A stretch of DNA of 47,078 nucleotides from an uncultured Coriobacteriales bacterium. GTDB taxonomy: Bacteria > Actinomycetota > Coriobacteriia > Coriobacteriales > QAMH01. Position 1 is the stretch's first letter. Each line of letters begins with the position of its first letter. The position numbers and the translations under genes are program-made. Of the stretch, positions 25,181-32,924 are shown piece by piece. The notes beneath the pieces are model-generated. The model was not told where the DNA came from, ran no database searches, and worked only from the letters and a program-made list of their open reading frames with translations. The stretch is from assembly GCA_934646835.1 (NCBI GenBank), contig CAKUES010000015.1, positions 1-47,078 of the forward strand, given 5' to 3'.

Positions 25181-25612
25181 CTAGATGACGTAGAAGTCGC
25201 TGCTCTGGGCCGAGGTCATGAGGTCGGCGAGCGTGTACTTCTTGAAGAAATCGCCCACGAGCGTGTTGAGCTCTTGCCACATGGGAAGCGTCCTGCAGTC
25301 ACCCGCGGCGGGGCAGACGGCGGCATCTTCCTCCAAGCAGCTCACGGGAGCGAGCGTGCCCTCGGTGAGGGAAAGGATGTCGTAGACGGTGTACTGCTCG
25401 GGCTTGCGGGTGAGCTTGTAGCCGCCGCCTTTGCCGCGCAGGCCTTGCAACAGCTTGTTTTGGACGAGCGTCTTCACGATGCTTTCCAGGTATTTCTCGC
25501 TGATGGCCTGGCGCTCTGATACTTGGCGCAGGGGGATGTAGCCCTCTGCCTGGTGTTCTGCCAAATCGATCATGACGCGCAGTGCATAGCGGCCCTTGGT
25601 GGAGACAATCAT
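25181..25612 (-). CDS. Rrf2-family regulator (IscR/CymR-like)
   Basis: DNA-binding regulator of 143 residues. The winged helix-turn-helix begins at once (STKGRYALRVMIDLA), with ISEKYLESIVKTLV as the recognition region and the wing GLRGKGGGYKL. Three cysteines at 92, 100 and 106 (SCLEEDAAVCPAAGDC) are in the place of the [2Fe-2S] ligands of IscR, so it may sense Fe-S status. It lies divergent from cysK, as CymR-type regulators often do. Two matching dyads in the intergenic region are probable binding sites, so it is likely to repress itself and cysK. Whether it is closer to IscR or CymR cannot be settled here. Confidence 0.88.
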   Translation of the reverse strand: MIVSTKGRYALRVMIDLAEHQAEGYIPLRQVSERQAISEKYLESIVKTLVQNKLLQGLRGKGGGYKLTRKPEQYTVYDILSLTEGTLAPVSCLEEDAAVCPAAGDCRTLPMWQELNTLVGDFFKKYTLADLMTSAQSSDFYVI

Positions 25613-25655
25613 CGTTCGCTTCCTTCGTCTTGTTTGCTCCTGCTGACTATAGCAT

Positions 25656-25680
25656 ATACCCTTTAATGCAGTAGGTTTAT
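25656..25680. promoter_or_regulatory. Putative Rrf2 operator 1 (lysR-like dyad near rrf2 start)
   Basis: ATACCCTTTAATGCAGTAGG and following TTTAT contain CCTT-N8-TAGG with A/T-rich outer flanks. The same pattern occurs at 25717 and twice upstream of iscS. Confidence 0.55.
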
Positions 25681-25716
25681 ATTGATGTGGAGTAGCAGAA
25701 ATCCCCCCTGTCTCTT

Positions 25717-25743
25717 CATAAACCTTTAAATCATCAGGGTTTA
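25717..25743. promoter_or_regulatory. Putative Rrf2 operator 2
   Basis: ATAAACCTTTAAATCATCAG followed by GGTTTAT is a dyad with ATAAACC/GGTTTAT outer halves and CCTT-N8-CAGG spacing. It lies just upstream of the cysK promoter. Confidence 0.6.
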
Positions 25744-25759
25744 TAGGGTAAGTTTGTTC

Positions 25760-25788
25760 TTGACGCGTTTGGAAGGAAGGCGTTTAAT
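25760..25788 (+). promoter_or_regulatory. cysK promoter
   Basis: TTGACG (25760-25765), 17 bases, TTTAAT (25783-25788). A perfect 15-bp palindrome ACCTACTAAGTAGGT follows at 25801-25815 near the expected start site and may be a further operator. Confidence 0.6.
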
Positions 25789-25855
25789 TCCCTTAAACCC
25801 ACCTACTAAGTAGGTAAAACAAACAACAAGCGTGACAGTGATCTTGGAGGACATC

Positions 25856-26782
25856 ATGGCAAACGTTTACACCGGCGCAGACCAGCTTATCGGCAAGACC
25901 CCGCTTCTGGAGCTCGTTGCTCTGGAGGAGGGCGACAACCCCGCAAAGATTTACGGCAAGCTCGAGTACCGCAATCCCGCAGGCTCCGTTAAGGACCGTA
26001 TCGCCAAGGCCCTGATCGAGGACGCGGAGCAGTCCGGCGCACTCAAGCCCGGCGGCACCATCATCGAGCCGACCTCTGGCAACACCGGCATCGGCCTGGC
26101 AAGCGTGGCCACCGCCAAGGGCTACAAGGCGATCATCGTCATGCCGGAGACCATGTCCATGGAGCGCCGCCAGCTCATCAAGGCCTACGGTGCCGAGCTC
26201 GTCCTCACCGAGGGCACCAAGGGTATGAAGGGCGCCATCGCCAAGGCCGAGGAGCTGCATCAGCAGATCGAGGGCTCCATCATCCCCGGTCAGTTCACCA
26301 ATCCCGCTAACCCCAAGGCCCACTTCGCGACTACCGGCCCGGAGATTTGGGAGGACCTCGACGGCAAGGTCGACGTCGTCATCGCTGGTGTTGGCACCGG
26401 CGGCACGGTGACCGGCATCGGCGAGTTCCTCAAGTCCAAGAACCCCGACCTGCATGTCGTCGCAGTCGAGCCCGCAAGCTCCCCCGTCCTCTCCAAGGGC
26501 GAGTCCGGCGCCCACAAGATCCAGGGCATCGGCGCGGGCTTCGTCCCCGACGTTCTTGACACCAAGATCTACGACGAGGTCATCGCCGTTGAGAACGAGG
26601 ACGCCTTCGCTACTGCCCGCCTCGTCGGCCGCAAGGCAGGCGTGCTGGTCGGCATCTCCTCCGGTGCCGCTGCCTGGGCTGCCCTGCAGGTTGCCAAGCG
26701 CCCTGAGTACGCCGGCAAGAACATCGTCGCCATCTTCCCTGACAACGGCGAGCGCTACCTCTCCGCAGGCCTCTTCGAGTAA
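25856..26782 (+). CDS. cysK: Cysteine synthase A (O-acetylserine sulfhydrylase)
   Basis: Makes cysteine from O-acetylserine and sulfide; PLP enzyme of 308 residues, the usual length. The PLP lysine is Lys46 in NPAGSVKDR; the substrate loop PTSGNTGIG, the phosphate loop GVGTGGTVTGIG and the C-terminal SSGAA are all present. ATG 25856 has TTGGAGGACATC upstream; the frame extends a few codons further but without a better start. It is divergent from the Rrf2 regulator and probably controlled by it through the dyads at 25656-25743. Confidence 0.95.
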   Translation: MANVYTGADQLIGKTPLLELVALEEGDNPAKIYGKLEYRNPAGSVKDRIAKALIEDAEQSGALKPGGTIIEPTSGNTGIGLASVATAKGYKAIIVMPETMSMERRQLIKAYGAELVLTEGTKGMKGAIAKAEELHQQIEGSIIPGQFTNPANPKAHFATTGPEIWEDLDGKVDVVIAGVGTGGTVTGIGEFLKSKNPDLHVVAVEPASSPVLSKGESGAHKIQGIGAGFVPDVLDTKIYDEVIAVENEDAFATARLVGRKAGVLVGISSGAAAWAALQVAKRPEYAGKNIVAIFPDNGERYLSAGLFE

Positions 26783-26837
26783 TCGCCGCTACAGCCTCTA
26801 CCTCTCAAGCGTTCTTCCAACCCCATATTCTCCTCTT

Positions 26838-26880
26838 GCCCCGGCGCCGTCCTCTCTCTCATGTGCATAGGCGCCGGGGC
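26838..26880. repeat. 11-bp GC-rich inverted repeat downstream of cysK
   Basis: GCCCCGGCGCC and GGCGCCGGGGC with a 21-base loop. It has no T run, so its use as a terminator is doubtful. Confidence 0.6.
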
Positions 26881-26894
26881 CGCCGCAACCCTCC

Positions 26895-27031
26895 GTAGGG
26901 GAGGGACCCTGTCCCTCCCCATATGCCATGCGTTTTCACCGGGCAAAAAAGCGGGATACGCCGTCGTCAAAACGCGGACCTCTTGTCAGAGAATCGGCCA
27001 TGGGAAGGACAGGGTCCCTCCCCTACGGAGA
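26895..27031. repeat. Two inverted copies of the GTAGGGGAGGGACCC repeat
   Basis: CCGTAGGGGAGGGACCCTGT at about 26895 and its reverse complement at about 27009-27030 face each other. Together they could also form a 22-bp stem. Nothing else is seen between cysK and the DASS transporter gene. Confidence 0.8.
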
Positions 27032-27148
27032 CTCGCGATGGTGCTGGCGGCTGTACCTCATGCTTTCCCTACTCCACCCATAGGTCTATCCTTTTTCGCA
27101 GCGAAATTCTGAGCGTATGCATGCGCATTGCATTGAAAGAAGGACCTC

Positions 27149-28645
27149 ATGGCCGAGTCAGAGCCTGATACCTCGCAGCAAAAACCGACGACATCCCTTG
27201 CGAACATCGACAAGAAGAAGGCGATCGGCGCGGTGCTCGGCATCGTCGTTGGCCTCGTCGTCTTCTTTGCCTGCGGCAGCATGGGCTTGAGCCAGCAGGG
27301 CGTCACCTGCCTGGCGATTCTGTGCTGGGCGGTCGTGTGGTGGGTTGCCGGCGTGCTGCCTGAGTACGCTACGGCCATGCTCATGGCGGCTGCCTTCGTG
27401 GTCCTTGCCGGGGTGAAGATGTCGACGACCTTCGCTGCCTTCTCGACGAGCACCTGGTGGCTCCTTATCGCGGCCTTTGGTCTGGGTGCCGGCATGAAGT
27501 CGAGTGGGCTTATGCACCGTATGGCGCTTGCGATCATCGCCAAATTCCCCGCGAGCTTCAAAGCGCGCGTCGCCGGCCTCATGGCCGTGGGCACCGTGCT
27601 CGGCCCGCTGGTGCCGAGCCTCTCTGCCAAGACCTCAATGATCACGCCGATTGCCATGAGCATGGGCGATGCCGCGGGCTATCCGCGCAAGGGCAAGCAG
27701 ATGCAGGGTCTCTTCCTCGCGATGCTCGCCGGCGTGCGCAACGTCGGCCCCGCGGTGATCAGCGCGAGCATCATCGGCTATGGCCTGCTCGCTTTGCTAC
27801 CGCTTGACGTTCAGGCGCGCTTCGACATGCTGCATTGGTTCATCGCCGCGCTGCCGTGGTTCATCGTCGTCACGCTACTCAACTACATCGCCATCGTCGT
27901 CCTCTATGGCCCGCGCGGCCTGCAGGGCAGGGGAGGGTGCGCCGAGCACCAGGCTCCAGCCGACGAGACTGCGGCCGCGCAAAGCGTGCGCGCGTCTTGC
28001 GATCAGCTCGGCCCCATGACGCGCCATGAGAGGCAGATGCTCGCTATCATCTTGGTTACCGTGGCCTTTTGGGTGACGCAGTCGCTCCACCACATCGACA
28101 GCACCGTGGTCGCGCTTATCGCGCTCGTGGCGATGCACGTCTGCGGGATCATGGACAAGAACGGCTTCAAGACCGGCATCGGGTGGTCGTCGCTCGTCTT
28201 CATCGGCATTGTCATCGGCTTGGCGAACGTCTTCCAAGAAGTGGGCATCAGCGATTGGATCGTCGCGGTCGCCGGCCCGCTCTTTACGGTGCTCGCACAA
28301 AACCCCTACGCCTTCGTGGTGGGTGTGGGCGTTGTGACCATTGTCTTGCGCTTTGTGATCGTGTCCGAGATGGCCTATGTCAACATCGTCATGGTGTTCT
28401 TGATCCCGTTGGCGCTTGCGCAGGGCATCAACCCGTGGGTTGTGGGCTTTGCGGTGTACGCGACGGTCAACCCGTGGTTCGTGCTCTACCAAAACCCCAT
28501 CTACCTCGCTGCGTTTTACAGCGTTGACGGCGAGATGGTGCGTCATGCGGATATGGCCAAGTACTGTGTGCTCTACATGGTGTTTTGCCTTGTCGGCCTG
28601 GCGTGCAGCGTGCCCTATTGGCAGTGGATGGGCCTCTTTGGGTGA
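27149..28645 (+). CDS. DASS/SLC13-family anion (dicarboxylate) transporter
   Basis: Membrane permease of 498 residues with about 12 hydrophobic segments after a polar 24-residue start. The family patterns include STSTWWLLIAAFGLGAG near residue 93, the clamp-like PSLSAKTSMITPIA near 152 and GWSSLVFIGIVIGLANVF near 345. Members move di- or tricarboxylates or sulfate with Na+ or by exchange. A longer charged loop at about residues 255-290 is rich in Ala, Gln and Glu. ATG 27149 has GAAGGACCTC upstream. The substrate is not readable. It is convergent with the TauE/SafE gene. Confidence 0.85.
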   Translation: MAESEPDTSQQKPTTSLANIDKKKAIGAVLGIVVGLVVFFACGSMGLSQQGVTCLAILCWAVVWWVAGVLPEYATAMLMAAAFVVLAGVKMSTTFAAFSTSTWWLLIAAFGLGAGMKSSGLMHRMALAIIAKFPASFKARVAGLMAVGTVLGPLVPSLSAKTSMITPIAMSMGDAAGYPRKGKQMQGLFLAMLAGVRNVGPAVISASIIGYGLLALLPLDVQARFDMLHWFIAALPWFIVVTLLNYIAIVVLYGPRGLQGRGGCAEHQAPADETAAAQSVRASCDQLGPMTRHERQMLAIILVTVAFWVTQSLHHIDSTVVALIALVAMHVCGIMDKNGFKTGIGWSSLVFIGIVIGLANVFQEVGISDWIVAVAGPLFTVLAQNPYAFVVGVGVVTIVLRFVIVSEMAYVNIVMVFLIPLALAQGINPWVVGFAVYATVNPWFVLYQNPIYLAAFYSVDGEMVRHADMAKYCVLYMVFCLVGLACSVPYWQWMGLFG

Positions 28646-28652
28646 AGGCCGT

Positions 28653-28759
28653 CGTGACACACTTTGTGCCAGTGACAATGTGTGTCATGCCATGGAGTCG
28701 CAGGCTATCCGCGGGTCTTCTGCATGACACACAATGTCACTGGCACAAAGTGTGTCACG
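28653..28759. repeat. Long nested inverted repeat (37-bp arms)
   Basis: Arms 28654-28690 and 28722-28758 pair with a single mismatch. Each arm begins GTGACACA and ends TGTGTCA and contains GCCAGTGACAA, so it is also a small dyad. It separates two convergent genes. Confidence 0.9.
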
Positions 28760-28809
28760 CAGATCCCTTTTGGGATGCTTTGCTGTTGCAATGCTGTCGG
28801 GTCCCCGCG

Positions 28810-29607
28810 CTACACCAGCCCCGCGAGCTCGCAGATGACGCGGACGGCAAAGATGACGAGCACGATGAGGATGATGGGGCGGCACAGCGCCGAGCCCTTC
28901 TGCGTGAACAGACGCGCTCCCAGGTAGTTGCCCGCGATGTTGAAGAGGCCGCAGGTGAGGCCCAGCGGGATGAGGACGGCGCCGTTGACGAGGAAGACGA
29001 CGAGCGCGGCGAGGTTGGTCGTGAGGTTGATCGCCTTGGTGGTGCCGGCGGCGTCCGTAATCTTGAGATGGCCCAGTCCGGTGAGCAGCAGCATCAGGAA
29101 GGTGCCCGTTCCCGGTCCGTAGAAGCCGTCGTAGAAACCGACGCACAGCGCGACGATGCCGCAGACGGCAATGCGGCGCGCCTTGGGCAGGGGTTCCTTG
29201 CCGCCTCCGAGCTCCTTGGTGCGCAGCACGTAGAAGCCCGCGATGGGGATGACGACGAGCATGAGCACGCGGATGACGTTCTCGTCGACGAGCAGCGAGG
29301 CGTTGGCGCCGATCATGGAGCCGACGAGCGCGAAGACGATGCAGGGCGCGATGATCTCGAGCCTCATGTAGCCCTCGCGGTAGTACTTGAAGGTGGCGAT
29401 AGTGGTGCCCATGCTGCTCGCGAGCTTGTTGGTCGCGATGAGCGTGTGGATGGGCAGGCCTCCGATGAGCAGCACGGGGATGGAGATGAGCCCGCCGCCG
29501 CCGGCGATGGAGTCGATGAAGCCGGCGATCAGGAAACCGACGCAGGCAAGGGCGACCGCCCAAGGCTCGATAACGCCGCCGCCGGAGATGATGCTGATGA
29601 TGTCCAA
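28810..29607 (-). CDS. TauE/SafE (TSUP) family permease
   Basis: Membrane protein of 265 residues with eight hydrophobic segments, typical of the TauE/SafE sulfite exporter/TSUP family. It has GFIDSIAGGGGLISIP near residue 29, TNKLASSMGTT near 59, and in the second half GFYDGFYGPGTGTFL near 157. It starts with TTG at 29607 because no ATG or GTG lies before the first segment; GGAAGG stands upstream inside the trmB end. It is 15 bases downstream of trmB on the same strand, so they are cotranscribed. The substrate (sulfite, sulfonate or other anion) is inferred from the family only. Confidence 0.87.
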   Translation of the reverse strand: MDIISIISGGGVIEPWAVALACVGFLIAGFIDSIAGGGGLISIPVLLIGGLPIHTLIATNKLASSMGTTIATFKYYREGYMRLEIIAPCIVFALVGSMIGANASLLVDENVIRVLMLVVIPIAGFYVLRTKELGGGKEPLPKARRIAVCGIVALCVGFYDGFYGPGTGTFLMLLLTGLGHLKITDAAGTTKAINLTTNLAALVVFLVNGAVLIPLGLTCGLFNIAGNYLGARLFTQKGSALCRPIILIVLVIFAVRVICELAGLV

Positions 29608-29622
29608 GACCTCGATGCCTTC

Positions 29623-30465
29623 CTACTTCTTCTTGCGAGCGGCGGCGCGGGCCTTGCGCTCAGCGTTGCGCTGACGGTTGAGGAGGTTTTCCACGCACTC
29701 CTCCATGCCGTAGGGGATGTAGTCGATGCTCGCCAAGTCCTTTGGCAGGTAGTCGACGAGGCTTTGCGGGCAGGTCTGCTCCGGCAGCTCGGCCGGTGCG
29801 GGCCCGGGCACGGCGACGATGCAGTGGACCTTGGCACCTTTCTCGACCAGGCGCTTCTCGTAGCCGCTCACGACCGTGGGGTCGATGGGCGTGTCCTCGC
29901 CTGCCGCAGCGGCGGCATGCAGGTCGCGGCAGCTCCACTGCACCTCGTAGCCGGCGTAGTCGAGCTGGTGCAGGGTCCAGTCGAAGAGCGGCTGGCTGTC
30001 GGTCTTGATCTCGAGGCGGCCTGCGGGCGCCAGGATGCGGCGGTACTCCATGAGGCGCGCGGCGTGCGTGAGACGCAGCGGCGCGTACTTGCGGCGCGGG
30101 CAGGGAGTCGAGAAGTTGAGGTGCAGCACGTCGACCTCGCCGTCGGCGATGGTCTCAGGCAGGTGGTCGCCGTCGCTCAGCGCAAAGACCACGTTGGGGA
30201 TCTGATCCTCCACGACGGCCTTCTTGGCGCTCATAGCGATGCAGACCTTCTCGTTGTCGAAGCCGACCCACAGCTCGTCAGGGTGCTTCTTGGCGTTGGC
30301 GCAGGTCCACTCGCCCTTGCCGCAGCCCAAATCGAGGTGCAGCTTCGCGGCGTGGGGCATGCGCTCGGCAACCCAGCGGCCCTTGAGGGAGGCGGGGTCT
30401 GCGGCGATGGCGTCTGCGTACCAGTCAAAGCGTTCTTCGAGGTGTTTGGGAGGGCGTGCGTGCAT
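29623..30465 (-). CDS. trmB: tRNA (guanine-N7)-methyltransferase-like, variant motif
   Basis: SAM-dependent methyltransferase of 280 residues. The SAM motif LHLDLGCGKGEW lies near residue 43, followed by VGFDNEKVCIAMSAKKAV and the loop NVVFALSDGDHLP. The TrmB signature usually reads FPDPWPKKRH; here it is NFSTPCPRRKYAPLRLTH, followed by the normal EYRRILAPAGRLEIKTD. TrmB forms m7G46 in tRNA. A C-terminal extension of about 60 residues is Lys/Arg-rich at its end. ATG 30465 has AAGGAAGATC upstream. The family is likely right, but the changed motif leaves the activity less sure. Confidence 0.75.
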   Translation of the reverse strand: MHARPPKHLEERFDWYADAIAADPASLKGRWVAERMPHAAKLHLDLGCGKGEWTCANAKKHPDELWVGFDNEKVCIAMSAKKAVVEDQIPNVVFALSDGDHLPETIADGEVDVLHLNFSTPCPRRKYAPLRLTHAARLMEYRRILAPAGRLEIKTDSQPLFDWTLHQLDYAGYEVQWSCRDLHAAAAAGEDTPIDPTVVSGYEKRLVEKGAKVHCIVAVPGPAPAELPEQTCPQSLVDYLPKDLASIDYIPYGMEECVENLLNRQRNAERKARAAARKKK

Positions 30466-30590
30466 GATCTTCCTTGTCGATTGACGTCGATGTCGATGGC
30501 GGGGTGCGATGGACACCCTTTACTCCTGAACTGTGCCGTTTGCACAAATTTAATATTTTAACTTGCATCTGCAAAAAATGGAGGAATAAA

Positions 30591-30611
30591 ATGGCCGTCC
30601 TATGCAGATAG
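30591..30611 (+). CDS. Six-codon leader ORF before AEC permease
   Basis: ATG GCC GTC CTA TGC AGA TAG (MAVLCR) stands seven bases after the only good ribosome-binding site here, GGAGGA. Its stop overlaps the region of the permease start codons (30602 and 30614), in another frame. It may couple translation by re-initiation; a sequencing frameshift is the alternative. Confidence 0.35.
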   Translation: MAVLCR

Positions 30612-31570
30612 ACATGACTAACATATTCATCCAGCTCGGCGTTCTCTTCTTCATCATGGTGCTCGGGTACTTCCTCAAGTACTCCAAGCGCATCGACGGT
30701 ACCTTCGACCGAGCACTCTCCAAGCTCTTGCTCGAGGCCACGGTGCCCTCCCTGATCTTGAGCTCCGTTCTCAATGCGGAGAACATCCCGCCGGCAGAGC
30801 AGGTCCTCAAGCTCTTTGGCCTGTCCTTTGCCGTCTACGCCATCCTCATCGTGATCGGCGAGATCGCCGTGCGCGTGCTGCTGCTGCCCAAGGGTCGCCG
30901 CGGTGTGTACCGCTTTGCCACGCTCTTTGGTAACGTCGGCTTCGTGGGCTTCCCGGTCATCTCCGCGATCTTTGGCCAGGATGCGCTCATCAACGCCGCG
31001 ATGTTCAACATCCCCTTTAACCTGCTGGTCTTCACGCTCGGTCCCATCTGGCTGATGAGCGATCGCACGGAGAAGGTTGACGAGCTTGCTAGCGGCGCCA
31101 AGCTGCGCATGACCCCGCGCATGTTCATCACCCCGTGCAACATCGCCTGCATCGCCGTCATCCCGCTGTGCTTGCTCGGCATCCACAACGTCCCGGTCGC
31201 ATCCCAGCTCACCCAGACCGTCGGTGCCATGACTACGCCCGGTGCGCTCATCATCGTCGGCTCCAACCTGGCGAACATGCCCGTCAAGGAGCTGCTGGGC
31301 GGCCCGCGCGTCTGGATTGAGTCCGTTATCTGCCTCATTCTGTCCCCGCTGGCCGTGTGGGGTGTGCTGCACTTCTTTGTGAGCGACCCCATCATCCTGG
31401 GTTGCATGGTCGTGCTCGCCGGCATGCCCGTTGCCACCAACGGCACGCTGCTGTGCTTCCAGTACGGCGGAGACATGAAGGGCATGTCGCAAAACACCTT
31501 CATCACGACGCTTTTCTCGTTTGCCACCACGCCCTTGCTCGTGCTCTTCCTCACGATGGTGACGGGCTAG
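30602..31570 (+). CDS. AEC-family (auxin efflux carrier-like) permease
   Basis: Membrane transporter of 322 residues with ten hydrophobic segments in two halves. Patterns of the AEC/MleP-like group include FATLFGNVGFVGFPV near residue 104 and the mirrored PVATNGTLLCFQYGGD near 279. Bacterial members carry malate, malonate or other organic acids. Start choice is unclear: ATG 30602 and ATG 30614 are in frame, but the good ribosome-binding site points to a six-codon ORF in another frame. The gene stands alone between trmB (divergent) and the C26 peptidase gene. Confidence 0.86.
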   Translation: MQIDMTNIFIQLGVLFFIMVLGYFLKYSKRIDGTFDRALSKLLLEATVPSLILSSVLNAENIPPAEQVLKLFGLSFAVYAILIVIGEIAVRVLLLPKGRRGVYRFATLFGNVGFVGFPVISAIFGQDALINAAMFNIPFNLLVFTLGPIWLMSDRTEKVDELASGAKLRMTPRMFITPCNIACIAVIPLCLLGIHNVPVASQLTQTVGAMTTPGALIIVGSNLANMPVKELLGGPRVWIESVICLILSPLAVWGVLHFFVSDPIILGCMVVLAGMPVATNGTLLCFQYGGDMKGMSQNTFITTLFSFATTPLLVLFLTMVTG

Positions 31571-31686
31571 CCGCGTCTTGCTTGCCGGCTCGTTGTTGAC
31601 AGCTGTGCAATCTTCTCCTGTTAACGTTGCTGTGGGGAAATATAATCTCTCATAGCTTAAAACTGGGATTTCAGGGGAGAACCACT

Positions 31687-32559
31687 GTGCAAGACATGAT
31701 GCCCGTAGCTGGCGGCGCGCCTGTTGCCGACAAAGCCCACCTGCCAATCATCGGCATCGTTCCCACGTCACTGCCCGACGTGAACAAGATCGAGTTGCGC
31801 GGCGCCTATGCGGACGCCGTCATCGCCGCTGGCGGCTCGCCGCTCGTCTTGCCTCTGGTTGCGGACAAGCGCGTCTACGAGACGCTCTTTCCCATAATGG
31901 ACGGTTTCTTGCTCACGGGCGGTGCGGATATCAGCCCCGAGCGCTACTACTCCAACGAGCACCACTCCAAATCCGATGTGCCCACGCCCCTGCGCGAGGA
32001 GGTCGAGTGCCTCATTCTCTCGTATGCCTACAAGTTCGATGTGCCCACGCTGGGCATCTGCCGCGGCATGCAGATGATGAACGTCTTCTTTGGCGGCACG
32101 CTCTACCAGGATCTCTACGACCAGTTCCCCATCCACGATGATGACGAGCCGGAGCTGCCCATCCAGCACTGGCAGCAAGACGACTGGTCCAACCCGAGCC
32201 ACTTCGTGCACATCATCCGCGAGTCCAAGCTCGGCGAGATGCTCAACTCCGACAGGCTGGCGACCAACTCCATGCACCACCAGGGCGTCAAGGAGCTCTC
32301 GCCCATGCTCAGGCCCGCGGCTTACGGCCCAGACGGCCTGGTCGAGGCGGTTGAGATGCCGGATCGCACCTTTATGATGGGCGTGCAGTGGCACCCCGAG
32401 TACTTTGCCCGCAAGAGCATGAAGTGCATCTTCTCGACCCTGGTCAACGAGGCTGCCGCCGCGCGTCGCAGCGGTCGCGTGACGATGGATCCGCTGCACC
32501 TTGTGCGCGATGACGGCTCGAACCGCTGGAACGTGTGCCGCTATCGCCGCAACGCCTAG
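31687..32559 (+). CDS. Peptidase C26 (gamma-glutamyl-GABA hydrolase-like)
   Basis: Class-I glutamine-amidotransferase-like hydrolase, 290 residues. The nucleophile is Cys125 in TLGICRGMQMMNV; the oxyanion strand reads FLLTGGADISPE; the catalytic His/Glu pair is in VQWHPEYF. PuuD-type enzymes cut gamma-glutamyl amides in polyamine breakdown, but no other puu gene is near, so the exact substrate is open. GTG 31687 has GGGGAG upstream; ATG 31696 is a near alternative. It ends with an unusual Arg-rich tail of about 30 residues. Confidence 0.87.
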   Translation: MQDMMPVAGGAPVADKAHLPIIGIVPTSLPDVNKIELRGAYADAVIAAGGSPLVLPLVADKRVYETLFPIMDGFLLTGGADISPERYYSNEHHSKSDVPTPLREEVECLILSYAYKFDVPTLGICRGMQMMNVFFGGTLYQDLYDQFPIHDDDEPELPIQHWQQDDWSNPSHFVHIIRESKLGEMLNSDRLATNSMHHQGVKELSPMLRPAAYGPDGLVEAVEMPDRTFMMGVQWHPEYFARKSMKCIFSTLVNEAAAARRSGRVTMDPLHLVRDDGSNRWNVCRYRRNA

Positions 32560-32621
32560 GGAAACGCGGGTCAATGTCTGCGCAACCGGCATCCACTGTG
32601 TGCCAGTGACAAGTCGGATGC

Positions 32622-32775
32622 ATGCCCACGTAGGGAAGGGACCCTGTCAAAACCGCTGTCCACGTAGGGAAGGGACCCTGCCTTCTGTCAAAACCACTGC
32701 CCGCGTAGGGAAGGGACCCTGTCCCCTGTCAAAACCGCTGCCTGCGTAGGGGAGGGACCCTGTCCCTCCCCATAA
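32622..32775 (+). repeat. Tandem expansion of the GTAGGGAAGGGACCC repeat
   Basis: Four units start CGTAGGGAAGGGACCCTG or CGTAGGGGAGGGACCCTG at about 32630, 32664, 32705 and 32744. The first three are joined by GTCAAAACCGCTG-type linkers of 34-41 bases. Only the last carries the full hairpin and the CTCGCATTAATCAGCG tail. No gene is present between 32560 and 32924. Confidence 0.88.
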
Positions 32776-32924
32776 ACCTCGCATTAATCAGCGTCTCCCT
32801 AGCCGATCTATGGGTGTTTTGCGCGAAAACCATGCGCTTTGAGGACATCGGATATCCACACATGTAAGATAGAAGGCACGCGTTTTTACTGCGTATGTGT
32901 TTCCCAAAGATTGAGGAAGTAAAC

